In this document: positions 1 through 5,871 of the stretch, in pieces
How positions within the stretch are numbered: the stretch's first letter is position 1
How the letters are laid out: each line of letters opens with the position of its first letter
Origin: F1-120-MAGs023 sp038228615
Lineage (GTDB): Bacteria > Actinomycetota > Acidimicrobiia > IMCC26256 > PALSA-610
DNA length: 9,473 nucleotides
NCBI GenBank assembly: GCA_038228615.1
Contig: JBBRPC010000142.1
Coordinates: 1 to 9,473 of the forward strand
Reading direction: 5' to 3'
Translations under genes and position numbers: made by a program
Notes under the pieces: model-generated
What the model saw: only the letters and a program-made list of their open reading frames with translations
What the model was told of the DNA's origin: nothing
Database searches by the model: none

Positions 1-651
1 ATCACGCATCGTGACTCGGCGAGGGATGCGCGCGGCGACCGACTGATCATGCGTGATCAACATGATCGTGGCACCATCGCTGTGCAGATCTTGGAACACT
101 TCGATGATTGCATCTCCGCTGCGTGTATCGAGATTCCCAGTCGGTTCGTCAGCAAGCAACAACGCTGGCTCAGTCACAATCGCGCGGGCGATTGCAACGC
201 GTTGACGCTCGCCGCCCGATAAACGACTGGGATTGTGAGTCGCGCGGTGTGCAAGACCCACCCGTTCGAGCGCCTCCGTCGCGCGCTGCGCTCGGAGCCT
301 GCGAGGCACTCCGGCGTACAACAGTCCGAGCCCCACGTTGTCGACAGCATCGGGACCATCGATCAGGTTGAAGGCTTGAAATACAAAGCCGATCCGTCGG
401 CCGCGCAGTGCAGACAATTCATGATCGCGAAGATTTCCGATCTCAGTGCCATCGATGCTCACCATGCCCGAGGTCGGCCGGTCAAGTGCACCGAGCAGGT
501 TCAGCATGGTGCTCTTCCCCGAACCGGAGGGCCCGACGATGGCAACGAATTCGCCGTAGTCGACACGCAGGTTGACTCCATCAAGAGCTCGGACCGGCGG
601 CGTACCTGGGTACTCCTTCACCACGTCACGAAGATCAATAACTGGCGTCAC
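1..651 (-). CDS. ABC transporter ATP-binding protein, MacB/LolD type (C-terminus beyond window)
   Basis: This is the ATPase subunit of an ABC exporter of the MacB/LolD/FtsE class; it hydrolyses ATP at the inner face of the membrane to drive a partner permease. The 217 codons visible carry Walker A GPSGSGKST (residues 40-48), the Q-loop Gln92 in FVFQ, the signature LSGGERQRVAIARA (144-157), Walker B LLLADEP ending at Glu169 with the D-loop NLD just after, and the switch His201 in THD. The start is GTG at 651, overlapping the TGA of the upstream adaptor gene as GTGA, so translation is probably coupled. The reading frame is still open at position 1, so only the last few tens of residues should be missing. 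The adaptor gene upstream suggests that a MacB-like permease follows to the left, outside the window. Family assignment is secure; the transported substrate is unknown. Confidence 0.95.
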   Translation of the reverse strand, partial: MTPVIDLRDVVKEYPGTPPVRALDGVNLRVDYGEFVAIVGPSGSGKSTMLNLLGALDRPTSGMVSIDGTEIGNLRDHELSALRGRRIGFVFQAFNLIDGPDAVDNVGLGLLYAGVPRRLRAQRATEALERVGLAHRATHNPSRLSGGERQRVAIARAIVTEPALLLADEPTGNLDTRSGDAIIEVFQDLHSDGATIMLITHDQSVAARIPRRVTMRD

Positions 652-1835
652 GCCGAAACGACCGTTTCACCTTCGGTCACGTCGCCTGTGATTTGCACAA
701 AGCCGTTGGCAAACATTCCGGGAGTGGCTTTCACCAACGTCGTGGTCCCGTCGGGATTCACCTTTTCGAGCGCATAGCCGCCTTCGGCGAGCGCAAGCAA
801 TGCATTGACGGGAACCGACAGCACTTGACGGGCTCGACTCGTAACAAGATTCACGGTCACTGGGCTCGAGTCGAGTGCGTCCTTGGGATTCGATGTCAAG
901 GTGACAGTCACCGGGATTGTCGCCGTCGTCGTCGCTCCGCCACCGCCGTTGCCTCCCGACGATGTGACCGTCGCGACGGTCCCGATCGAAGAAACCACGC
1001 CGTTGACCACCTTCGTATCGGGCAGCGTCACGGTGACGTGGCCACCCTGTGTTACGTACGACTGGTTCGCAGGATCGAGAGCGACTTGGATCGAACGTTT
1101 TGTGCCGGTCACGTTGTAGATCGTGCCGGACATTGTGTTGCCCACCGCCGCGACATAGTCGGAAACCCGCACGGGCCCAGCGTCGTACACAACGTCGCTC
1201 GAGAGCACGATGCCTGTTTTCGCGGATCCACGTGAGACTTGCCACGCGGCAACGGCATTGCCAGTCGCGAGCGTGAAATGATTATCGACAGCCATGTTGC
1301 CATTGTTCGTAAATCCGAGCGCAGCCAGATTCTCTTCGAGTTGCTGCACATCAAGACCATCGGTGACACCGTTTTGGAGGGTGCGCCACATCGGACGGAG
1401 TCCGTAGAACAACGCCGGCCCCGGTGCGCCGTTCACTTCGAAGAGTTGCTGGCCCCTACTCACAACGGTGCCCAATGTTGGCAGCCCAGTGATGATCGAC
1501 GCGACCGATGTCGCAGCCGTTGTCGCTGTTGCACCCGCACCCGTTTGAGCGCCAGACCCAGAGGCGCCAGCGGCACTCCCCGATGCCGACCCGCCAGACG
1601 ATGAACTCCCGATCTTCATCGGATGCGTCGTCCCGTAGGTCAACGTGCCCGCGACCGATGTTGCGGCGATCAGGTCTTGACGAACAACTTTCGCCGTCAC
1701 GCGCGGAGTCGTACTGGCGGTCGTGGCCGCTTTCGCTGTGCTCCCATCACCGCGGGTCGCCACAACTGTCGCACCGATCGCTACCGCAACGAACACCGCC
1801 CCAGCCGTAACACCGAGCGTCTTGGTGCGAGGCAT
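648..1835 (-). CDS. Efflux adaptor (HlyD/MFP-like) with peptidoglycan-binding domain
   Basis: A 395-aa membrane-anchored adaptor of a MacB-type efflux system, expected on the outer face of the cytoplasmic membrane. Residues 8-27 form one hydrophobic N-terminal segment (signal anchor). Residues about 60-68 (SVAGTLTYG) and 117-143 (ITGLPTLG..VVSRGQQLFEV) look like the two halves of a lipoyl/barrel-sandwich domain. Between them, residues 76-110 are a Ser/Gly/Ala/Thr-rich low-complexity stretch instead of the usual coiled-coil hairpin. Residues about 155-215 match a PG_binding_1-type domain (LDVQQLEENLAALGF, then AVAAWQ). The C-terminal part contains beta-barrel-like sequence and ends in a membrane-proximal motif with ITGDVTEGETVV, as in other periplasmic adaptor proteins. 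ATG directly follows the TAG of the lipoprotein gene, with GGAGG about 10 nt upstream. Its stop overlaps the start of the ATPase gene. Function is inferred from family and operon. Confidence 0.88.
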   Translation of the reverse strand: MPRTKTLGVTAGAVFVAVAIGATVVATRGDGSTAKAATTASTTPRVTAKVVRQDLIAATSVAGTLTYGTTHPMKIGSSSSGGSASGSAAGASGSGAQTGAGATATTAATSVASIITGLPTLGTVVSRGQQLFEVNGAPGPALFYGLRPMWRTLQNGVTDGLDVQQLEENLAALGFTNNGNMAVDNHFTLATGNAVAAWQVSRGSAKTGIVLSSDVVYDAGPVRVSDYVAAVGNTMSGTIYNVTGTKRSIQVALDPANQSYVTQGGHVTVTLPDTKVVNGVVSSIGTVATVTSSGGNGGGGATTTATIPVTVTLTSNPKDALDSSPVTVNLVTSRARQVLSVPVNALLALAEGGYALEKVNPDGTTTLVKATPGMFANGFVQITGDVTEGETVVSA

Positions 1836-2528
1836 CTAGTTTCCGCCTCCGCCGCCCCGGCGTCCACCGCCGCCGAAACCGAATCCGCCGCCGCGGCCAC
1901 CGGTGAGAGCGCCGCCAGCTTGTTGGCGACAGGTCTGAGTCGCGGCTTGTGCTTTCGGATCGCCGCGCAATTTGTTGAAGACGTCTCGGCCGGTTCCGCT
2001 ACCAAATTGCGGTCTTCCGTTGGCATCAAACTGCGGATCGGGGAAGTCGACGCCCTTACTCCGCATGCATTTCGCAAACGCCAAGAGGGCCTTTTGCTGC
2101 TCGGCGCGCTGTGCGGCGGTGGGCGCCGCGAAGCTCTGCACGCCTTGGCGAATCGAGTTGCACGCGGTGCGCGCCTTATCGAAGTTTGGATTGTTACGGA
2201 ACCCCTGCCCTGCCGTGCCGGTCCCGGTTGTCGCACCGCCTCCCGCGCCGCCACCACCACCGCCGCCGCCGCCGAACGTCACTCGCCCGTCCGCGCCAAA
2301 CTGGGGATCAGGGAAGTTGACGCCGTTCTTGCGCATACAGGCTGCGTACTTCAACATCCCGGCCTGGTACTGCGCCACGGTGACCTTGCCACCCGCCGTG
2401 GTGGTCGTGACGCCTCCGAGGCTCGCGACACCGTTCTTGTTCGCCGCGGAGCTGCTACTGCTTCCACAAGCAGTTAGGGCAACCGAAACGAGGGCAACGG
2501 GTAGCATTCGTGCGATTTTCATAGTCAT
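1836..2528 (-). CDS. Two-module Cys-containing lipoprotein of the efflux operon
   Basis: A predicted secreted lipoprotein of 230 aa, first gene of the efflux operon. It starts with a charged n-region, a hydrophobic stretch and a lipobox LTAC with Cys21. The mature part has two similar modules. Module 1 has YAACMRKNGVNFPDPQF (residues 61-77) and later a P-x-F-x(2)-A-x(3)-C ending at Cys123. Module 2 has FAKCMRSKGVDFPDPQF (151-167) and a closing Cys200. Paired cysteines (64/123 and 154/200) suggest one disulfide per module. A run of nine glycines (86-94) and a Gly/Arg-rich tail (after about 205) are low complexity. Similar CMRxxGVxFPDP proteins are, to my knowledge, common but uncharacterised beside actinobacterial efflux genes. 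The frame is open back to 2630, but ATG at 2528 (or 2522) is preferred because it gives a proper signal peptide; the longer form would overlap the divergent tag gene. Role unknown. Confidence 0.82.
   Translation of the reverse strand: MTMKIARMLPVALVSVALTACGSSSSSAANKNGVASLGGVTTTTAGGKVTVAQYQAGMLKYAACMRKNGVNFPDPQFGADGRVTFGGGGGGGGGAGGGATTGTGTAGQGFRNNPNFDKARTACNSIRQGVQSFAAPTAAQRAEQQKALLAFAKCMRSKGVDFPDPQFDANGRPQFGSGTGRDVFNKLRGDPKAQAATQTCRQQAGGALTGGRGGGFGFGGGGRRGGGGGN
2247..2273 (-). repeat. Trinucleotide (Gly codon) run inside the lipoprotein gene
   Basis: Nine consecutive GGN codons, seen on the plus strand as a CCG/CCA trinucleotide run, encode Gly86-Gly94 of the lipoprotein. It is a flexible linker between the first FPDPQF motif and its closing cysteine region. 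Such runs can change length by replication slippage in steps of three, which keeps frame. Confidence 0.75.
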
Positions 2529-2628
2529 AATCCCATCATCGCCCCTCCACCTGGGGGGAGCCTGGCTTTTGCCTGTGGGTTGGCTGTGAATTCGCCAGCC
2601 ACTCGGCCTTTGCGGCGAAGATAGGGCC

Positions 2629-3231
2629 ATGGCGTCGCAAGCGGTCGAACGCGGTCACGATGGATTGCGGCGCTGCGCGTGGGGCGGGTCCTCACCCGAC
2701 TATGTCGCGTACCACGACAACGAATGGGGTCGCCCGATCACCACAGATCCTGGCGTCTATGAACGGCTGTGTCTCGAAGGATTCCAGAGCGGCTTGTCGT
2801 GGATCACAATCTTGCGCAAGCGGGACAACTTCCGTGCCGCGTTTAGCGACTTCGATCTTGAACTCGTCGCGCGCTTCGACGCTGTCGACATCGAACGTCT
2901 ACTGCAAGATGCAGGAATCGTGCGCCATCGGGGCAAGATCGAAGCGACAATCGCGAACGCGCGCGCAACTGTCGCGCTGGCCGACAATGGCAGATCGCTC
3001 GCAGAACTCGTCTGGAACGCGGCACCCAGGCGCCGCCGAGCGCCGCGCGAACTCGCCGACGTACCCTCAAAAACTCCTGAATCTATTGTACTATCGAAGG
3101 AGTTACTTCGATATGGATTCAAGTTCGTTGGGCCCACAACCGTATACGCCGCGATGCAAGCAATGGGCGTAGTGAACGACCATCTGGTCGGTTGTTACGT
3201 ACGTGCTGCGTGCAATGCAAGCCCGTCGTAG
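2629..3231 (+). CDS. tag: DNA-3-methyladenine glycosylase I
   Basis: Base-excision repair enzyme that removes 3-methyladenine from alkylated DNA. The 200-aa product is close in length to E. coli Tag (187 aa) and has the family's zinc-site residues: Cys16 in RCAWG, His29 in YHDNEWG, and His185/Cys189 in DHLVGC, with the same four-residue spacing as E. coli His175/Cys179. The base-recognition segment LEGFQSGLSWITILRKR carries Glu50 and Trp58, matching E. coli Glu38 and Trp46. GFKFVGPT (residues about 164-171) is the usual C-terminal motif. ATG at 2629 is the first start consistent with the family N-terminus; only a weak AGGG precedes it. The gene diverges from the efflux operon (100-bp spacer) and its last 37 nt overlap the convergent desaturase gene. 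No regulatory signal is clear. Confidence 0.95.
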   Translation: MASQAVERGHDGLRRCAWGGSSPDYVAYHDNEWGRPITTDPGVYERLCLEGFQSGLSWITILRKRDNFRAAFSDFDLELVARFDAVDIERLLQDAGIVRHRGKIEATIANARATVALADNGRSLAELVWNAAPRRRRAPRELADVPSKTPESIVLSKELLRYGFKFVGPTTVYAAMQAMGVVNDHLVGCYVRAACNASPS

Positions 3232-4292
3232 CGAAGCCAGGTTTGCGATTCAAAGTCGTACAACTTGCAGGCGCGAGTGCTCCGGACGAAATCCGTTACA
3301 CGAAAGCTCCGATGGTCGATCTCGGGAAATGCTTCGATGATCGCCGCGCCGGCCTGTGGAAGGTTGTAACACGGAATCCGAACGTCGACATGGTGCGGGA
3401 CATGCACCATGATGTTGTAGAAGAACAGTTCGTTGATGAAACGAGGCATGCGCAACACGGTCGTTCCTTCGACCTGCCCGTGGTAACTATTCCATGTGCG
3501 TCGGGGCCACCACTTGATGTCGGGCGCGATGTGGTGCACGTAGACAATCGAACCGATCACAGTGCAGAACGCAACGAACGGCACCACGAGAAGCTTCGTC
3601 ACCATCCAGAGCGCGCTGATGGGTCCGCCGCCGGCCAACAACGTCAGGCCGGCGGTCAATGCGACGCCGACCGCTGCATTGACCAAGAGGAATCGCCGGT
3701 CGCTGCGCACGGCGTCGCGATAGCGCTGCGGGGGCGTGAAGCGAATCATCTTGTTCCACCACACCGACCGCATGTAGTACAGGCCCGCGCCGACCGCCGA
3801 CCATTCGAGTCGTTGGCGAAGCTTCGCGAACGTGCCGAGCGCACGAAACTGCTCGACCGTCAGTGGATGCCACACGAAATCCATTCCTTGGCGGAGCGTG
3901 TGTCCGTGATGGATGCGGTTGTGGCCAATGACCCACGACTCATAGATATGTAGCGACGGAACCATGAGCGCGCGACCGATGGTCCGGTTCAGCTCTTTGC
4001 TTTCGAACAACGCGCCATGCGCGCAATCATGCCCGAGCACGAAGAGGCCGCTCACCGCAAGCCCCGACACCATCCACAGGGGAATCACGAGATACCAACT
4101 CCGGGCAAACACGAGCCCGGCAAGTACGGCCAGCCATATCAATGCGGCGCGCGCCACGAGTAGAAGGGCCTTGCGATTCGAGCGCTCGTAGCATTCGGGC
4201 GGAATGACGCGCAGCACCGGCAGCAGGGTATCGGCGGGTTTTGCACCCAACCTCGGAGCCTGTGAGACACTCGTATCGGTGGTCAAGGTCAT
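3195..4292 (-). CDS. Membrane fatty acid desaturase, delta-12/omega type
   Basis: A 365-aa integral membrane diiron desaturase that introduces a double bond into a fatty acyl chain using O2 and reducing equivalents. All three histidine boxes are present: HDCAH (88-92), HNRIHH (124-129) and HVPHH (297-301). Hydrophobic segments lie at about 43-62 and 66-87, with another pair around 210-255. The N-terminal IPPECYERS (30-38) resembles the IPPxCxxRS motif of plant and bacterial delta-12/omega-3 desaturases, so a second-double-bond enzyme is more likely than a delta-9 one; regiospecificity is an inference. The frame is open to 4649, but ATG at 4292 is chosen because the upstream extension is Arg-rich, lies across the palindrome and across the divergent gene, and has no family similarity. 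A -10 hexamer ends 6 nt before this ATG, so the mRNA is probably leaderless. The stop lies inside the convergent tag gene. Confidence 0.92.
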   Translation of the reverse strand: MTLTTDTSVSQAPRLGAKPADTLLPVLRVIPPECYERSNRKALLLVARAALIWLAVLAGLVFARSWYLVIPLWMVSGLAVSGLFVLGHDCAHGALFESKELNRTIGRALMVPSLHIYESWVIGHNRIHHGHTLRQGMDFVWHPLTVEQFRALGTFAKLRQRLEWSAVGAGLYYMRSVWWNKMIRFTPPQRYRDAVRSDRRFLLVNAAVGVALTAGLTLLAGGGPISALWMVTKLLVVPFVAFCTVIGSIVYVHHIAPDIKWWPRRTWNSYHGQVEGTTVLRMPRFINELFFYNIMVHVPHHVDVRIPCYNLPQAGAAIIEAFPEIDHRSFRVTDFVRSTRACKLYDFESQTWLRYDGLALHAART

Positions 4293-4298
4293 GCCGTT

Positions 4299-4327
4299 AT
4301 TGTACCTACCTACCGGTCGGTAGGTAG
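4299..4327 (-). promoter_or_regulatory. Putative leaderless promoter of the desaturase gene
   Basis: Read on the minus strand, a TACAAT hexamer (4304-4299) ends 6 nt before the ATG at 4292, placing the expected transcription start at or within a nucleotide of the A of ATG. There is no Shine-Dalgarno sequence. This is the arrangement typical of actinobacterial leaderless mRNAs. A -35 element at the usual distance (about 4322-4327) is poor and falls inside the palindrome, which fits a repressible promoter. Confidence 0.55.
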
Positions 4328-4330
4328 GTA
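4303..4330. promoter_or_regulatory. 28-bp palindrome, probable TetR-family operator
   Basis: Perfect 13-bp arms, TACCTACCTACCG (4303-4315) and CGGTAGGTAGGTA (4318-4330), flank a central GT. The core CTACCGGTCGGTAG resembles the ACCnACCGGTnGGT class of operators bound by TetR-family repressors. It overlaps the -10 and -35 positions of the desaturase promoter and lies 61 bp before the start of the divergent lipoprotein-like gene. No regulator gene is in the window. The arms also contain a 4-bp direct repeat (TACC four-mers), so the site could accept shifted dimers. Confidence 0.65.
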
Positions 4331-4390
4331 GGCGGCCGCGAAATCCCTGTTCGCGACAGTTTCGTGGCCCGATCTGTCGATACCAAGCGT

Positions 4391-4768
4391 GTGAAACGCT
4401 CGTTTCGACATGCCGCAGCGATCGCCACCTTGCTGTTGACGACGGCGTGCGCCGCTGGCCCGTCGGGTCGCGCGCCAGGCGAAACTGGATTCCTCCTGGT
4501 TGTCCACAACCCCCTGACGAAGGTACTCGGTTCCGATGATGCCCTCCTTGCGTTGGGTCGCCGCGCATGTGCCGATATGAACGCGGGTCTGCGCAGCGAC
4601 GCGGTCGTCGCCGACATCGGTGACGATCCCTTGCCAGGATCTGCAGCATTCAACGCGAACGCGATCCTCACTGCGACCGCAGCACGAGACCTGTGTCCTC
4701 AACATGCGTCTGAGTTCAGCGGCTCTGTCGACGGCGCCAACGACGGGTCGGGAGTGACGGGACTGTAG
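4391..4768 (+). CDS. DUF732-like small secreted protein or lipoprotein
   Basis: A 125-aa exported protein of unknown function. The N-terminus is a basic n-region (MKRSFRH), a hydrophobic stretch and TTAC with Cys20; Leu is at -4 rather than -3, so the lipobox is imperfect. The mature part resembles DUF732, a family common in mycobacteria and relatives: a GFLLVV segment, LGRRACADMNAG with Cys60, a middle Ala/Asn-rich helix and ARDLCPQHASEF with Cys102. The two cysteines probably form the family's disulfide. GTG at 4391 gives the most compact signal peptide; an in-frame GTG at 4364 would add nine residues. Neither has a clear ribosome binding site. The gene diverges from the desaturase and may share its operator. 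Its last 70 nt overlap the convergent ferredoxin gene. Reality of the gene is supported by signal peptide and family pattern together. Confidence 0.7.
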   Translation: MKRSFRHAAAIATLLLTTACAAGPSGRAPGETGFLLVVHNPLTKVLGSDDALLALGRRACADMNAGLRSDAVVADIGDDPLPGSAAFNANAILTATAARDLCPQHASEFSGSVDGANDGSGVTGL

Positions 4769-5142
4769 AGACGGGACTTCGGGCAAGCGACCTTCATACC
4801 CCAACCGCACTTCGGACAGTTCCATTCGTCGTCGTGATCAGGTGAGCGCCACAACGTCGTTCCGCACGACGTGCAACGCTCTTGCCAAATCGAGCATTCC
4901 ACGGCCGCGAGCCGCGAACGCCCGAGGGGACATCCGTGCCCTCGACATGTCGGCCAAGCTGGATCGGGCACTATCGCGAGTTCCGGGCAAAGAGCGACGC
5001 ACTTGCCACAGTCGTCGCATGTATACGGATCGATCGTGAACAAGCCGAGAAATGAATCGTCTTTCGTGAGTGCACCCGTATGACACGAGAAGTCGCACGC
5101 ACCACAACCAATGCAGACGTCTTGGCGCACTTGGAAACTCAT
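4699..5142 (-). CDS. Two-[4Fe-4S] ferredoxin with C-terminal zinc-ribbon extension
   Basis: A 147-aa electron-transfer protein, last gene of the diiron operon. Cys10, 13, 16 and 20 (CIGCGACDFSC) and Cys42, 45, 48 and 52 followed by Pro (CDDCGKCVALCP) are two [4Fe-4S] binding motifs of the bacterial ferredoxin fold. A second half, not found in ordinary ferredoxins, has CTSC (90-93) and CPKC (109-112), spaced like a rubredoxin or zinc ribbon, plus Cys66, 71, 83 and 120. ATG at 5142 is preferred because the first cluster motif begins eight residues later; the in-frame extension to 5256 lies over the preceding gene. It begins 10 nt after that gene's stop. Role as reductant for the diiron protein is inferred from operon context. 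The C-terminal tail overlaps the convergent DUF732-like gene. Confidence 0.85.
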   Translation of the reverse strand: MSFQVRQDVCIGCGACDFSCHTGALTKDDSFLGLFTIDPYTCDDCGKCVALCPELAIVPDPAWPTCRGHGCPLGRSRLAAVECSIWQERCTSCGTTLWRSPDHDDEWNCPKCGWGMKVACPKSRLYSPVTPDPSLAPSTEPLNSDAC

Positions 5143-5152
5143 CGTGCAGGCT

Positions 5153-5380
5153 TCAGTGTTGCGGGACGGCTGCGCGCGGCCGCGCGGTCCCGTAGTCGTG
5201 TGGATGGAACTGACGAAGCTCGCCCATGCAGTCGTAGTGCACCCATGGAGCGACATCGACCGTCCCCGACGCAGCGGTGGTCAACGTGTATCGCTCGCCA
5301 TCCCACTCCCACCATCCGTAGGGTGCATCAAGTGCTCGAGTGATCGGCTGATCGCAGTTTGGACAGATTGGAGCCATCAT
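5153..5380 (-). CDS. Small CxxC/HxxC protein, putative zinc-binding, unknown function
   Basis: A 75-aa protein I do not recognise. It has CPNC at residues 6-9 and HYDC at 48-51, a CxxC...HxxC pattern suited to one zinc ion. Between them are aromatic-rich GWWEWDGERY (22-31) and a Thr/Ala-rich turn. It is likely cytoplasmic, with no signal or membrane segment. The start is ATG at 5380, preceded by GAGGTG about 7 nt upstream; a second ATG follows at once. It lies 11 nt after the SCP2-like gene and 10 nt before the ferredoxin gene, so it is almost certainly part of the operon, which is the main reason to accept it as real. It could be a small subunit or an assembly factor for the diiron protein or ferredoxin; this is a guess from position. 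Confidence 0.72.
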   Translation of the reverse strand: MMAPICPNCDQPITRALDAPYGWWEWDGERYTLTTAASGTVDVAPWVHYDCMGELRQFHPHDYGTARPRAAVPQH

Positions 5381-5391
5381 TTGTCATCACC

Positions 5392-5871
5392 TCAGACTGA
5401 ACACGACGGGGCAAGCACGACGGCAGCACCGTCGAAGAATTCCTGCAGGGTTTGATTGAATCGGGAGAACTTGTCGATGCCCATCGGGTCGTCACCCTCA
5501 AGCATGATCGCATCGCCCATCAAGGCGAGGCTGTTGATCGTTTGTAGGCCAGTCGCTCGCTGATGCTCGACAACATCACCAAACATCACGTGCCATGCAG
5601 ATGCGTCACCGACGAGTCGAAAGTCCGCGTGTTGCAGCTCGTCGGCACGAACAACGGCGATGTCCTCGCATCGCAGCCCATTGAAACGCAACCTGACTCG
5701 GAACTCACTGTCGGGCGCTCGCATGACGATCACCGCATCCATCTCTGCATCGCCAATCACCTGGCAACGTTCGGGATGCTCATTCATCTCATCCGCTAAG
5801 GCGACGAAGAATCCGACCGTATCAATCGCTCGCGCCCACCCCTTCGCGGTCGACGCGGCATCGCCATTCAC
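5392..5871 (-). CDS. SCP2-like (sterol carrier/lipid-binding fold) protein
   Basis: A 159-aa soluble protein, second gene of the diiron operon. Residues about 40-150 follow the SCP2 pattern: a beta strand pair around FRVRLRFNG (57-65), a GDASAWHVMFGD segment (88-99), and a C-terminal half LALMGDAIMLEGD (115-127) followed by a terminal helix with FNQTLQEFFDG (138-148). SCP2-fold proteins bind lipids, acyl-CoAs or sterols in a hydrophobic tunnel; some bacterial relatives have no known ligand. It starts at GTG 5871, overlapping the TGA of the diiron gene as GTGA, so translational coupling and stoichiometric production are likely. Assignment rests on pattern recall rather than on catalytic residues, and the fold should be checked by profile search. 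Confidence 0.68.
   Translation of the reverse strand: MNGDAASTAKGWARAIDTVGFFVALADEMNEHPERCQVIGDAEMDAVIVMRAPDSEFRVRLRFNGLRCEDIAVVRADELQHADFRLVGDASAWHVMFGDVVEHQRATGLQTINSLALMGDAIMLEGDDPMGIDKFSRFNQTLQEFFDGAAVVLAPSCSV

Noticed and set aside
235..777. 180-aa plus-strand open frame at the left end
   Set aside because: Antisense to the ABC ATPase gene, which has every expected nucleotide-binding motif.
1623..2477. 284-aa plus-strand open frame
   Set aside because: Arg/Ala-rich, antisense to the lipoprotein and adaptor genes, which have signal peptide and domain support; a typical high-GC shadow frame.
2541..2560. C-run/G-run inverted repeat upstream of the lipoprotein start, considered as a terminator or hairpin
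   Set aside because: Low-complexity arms with several registers, no T-tract, and it overlaps the likely leader and GGAGG region of the lipoprotein gene.
3092..3172. 8-bp hairpin (TATCGAAG/CTTCGATA) in an AT-rich patch of tag, followed by a short ORF from 3113 with an AAGGAG-like site
   Set aside because: The sequence encodes conserved Tag residues in the main frame; the 19-codon ORF has no recognisable product and is probably chance.
4293..4649. N-terminal extension of the desaturase frame to 4649
   Set aside because: Composition is Arg-rich with no desaturase similarity, it covers the palindrome and the divergent gene, and a good -10 sits next to ATG 4292.
5143..5256. Upstream extension of the ferredoxin frame
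   Set aside because: It lies over the small CxxC/HxxC gene; the family N-terminus begins at M-S-F-Q, eight residues before the first cluster cysteine.
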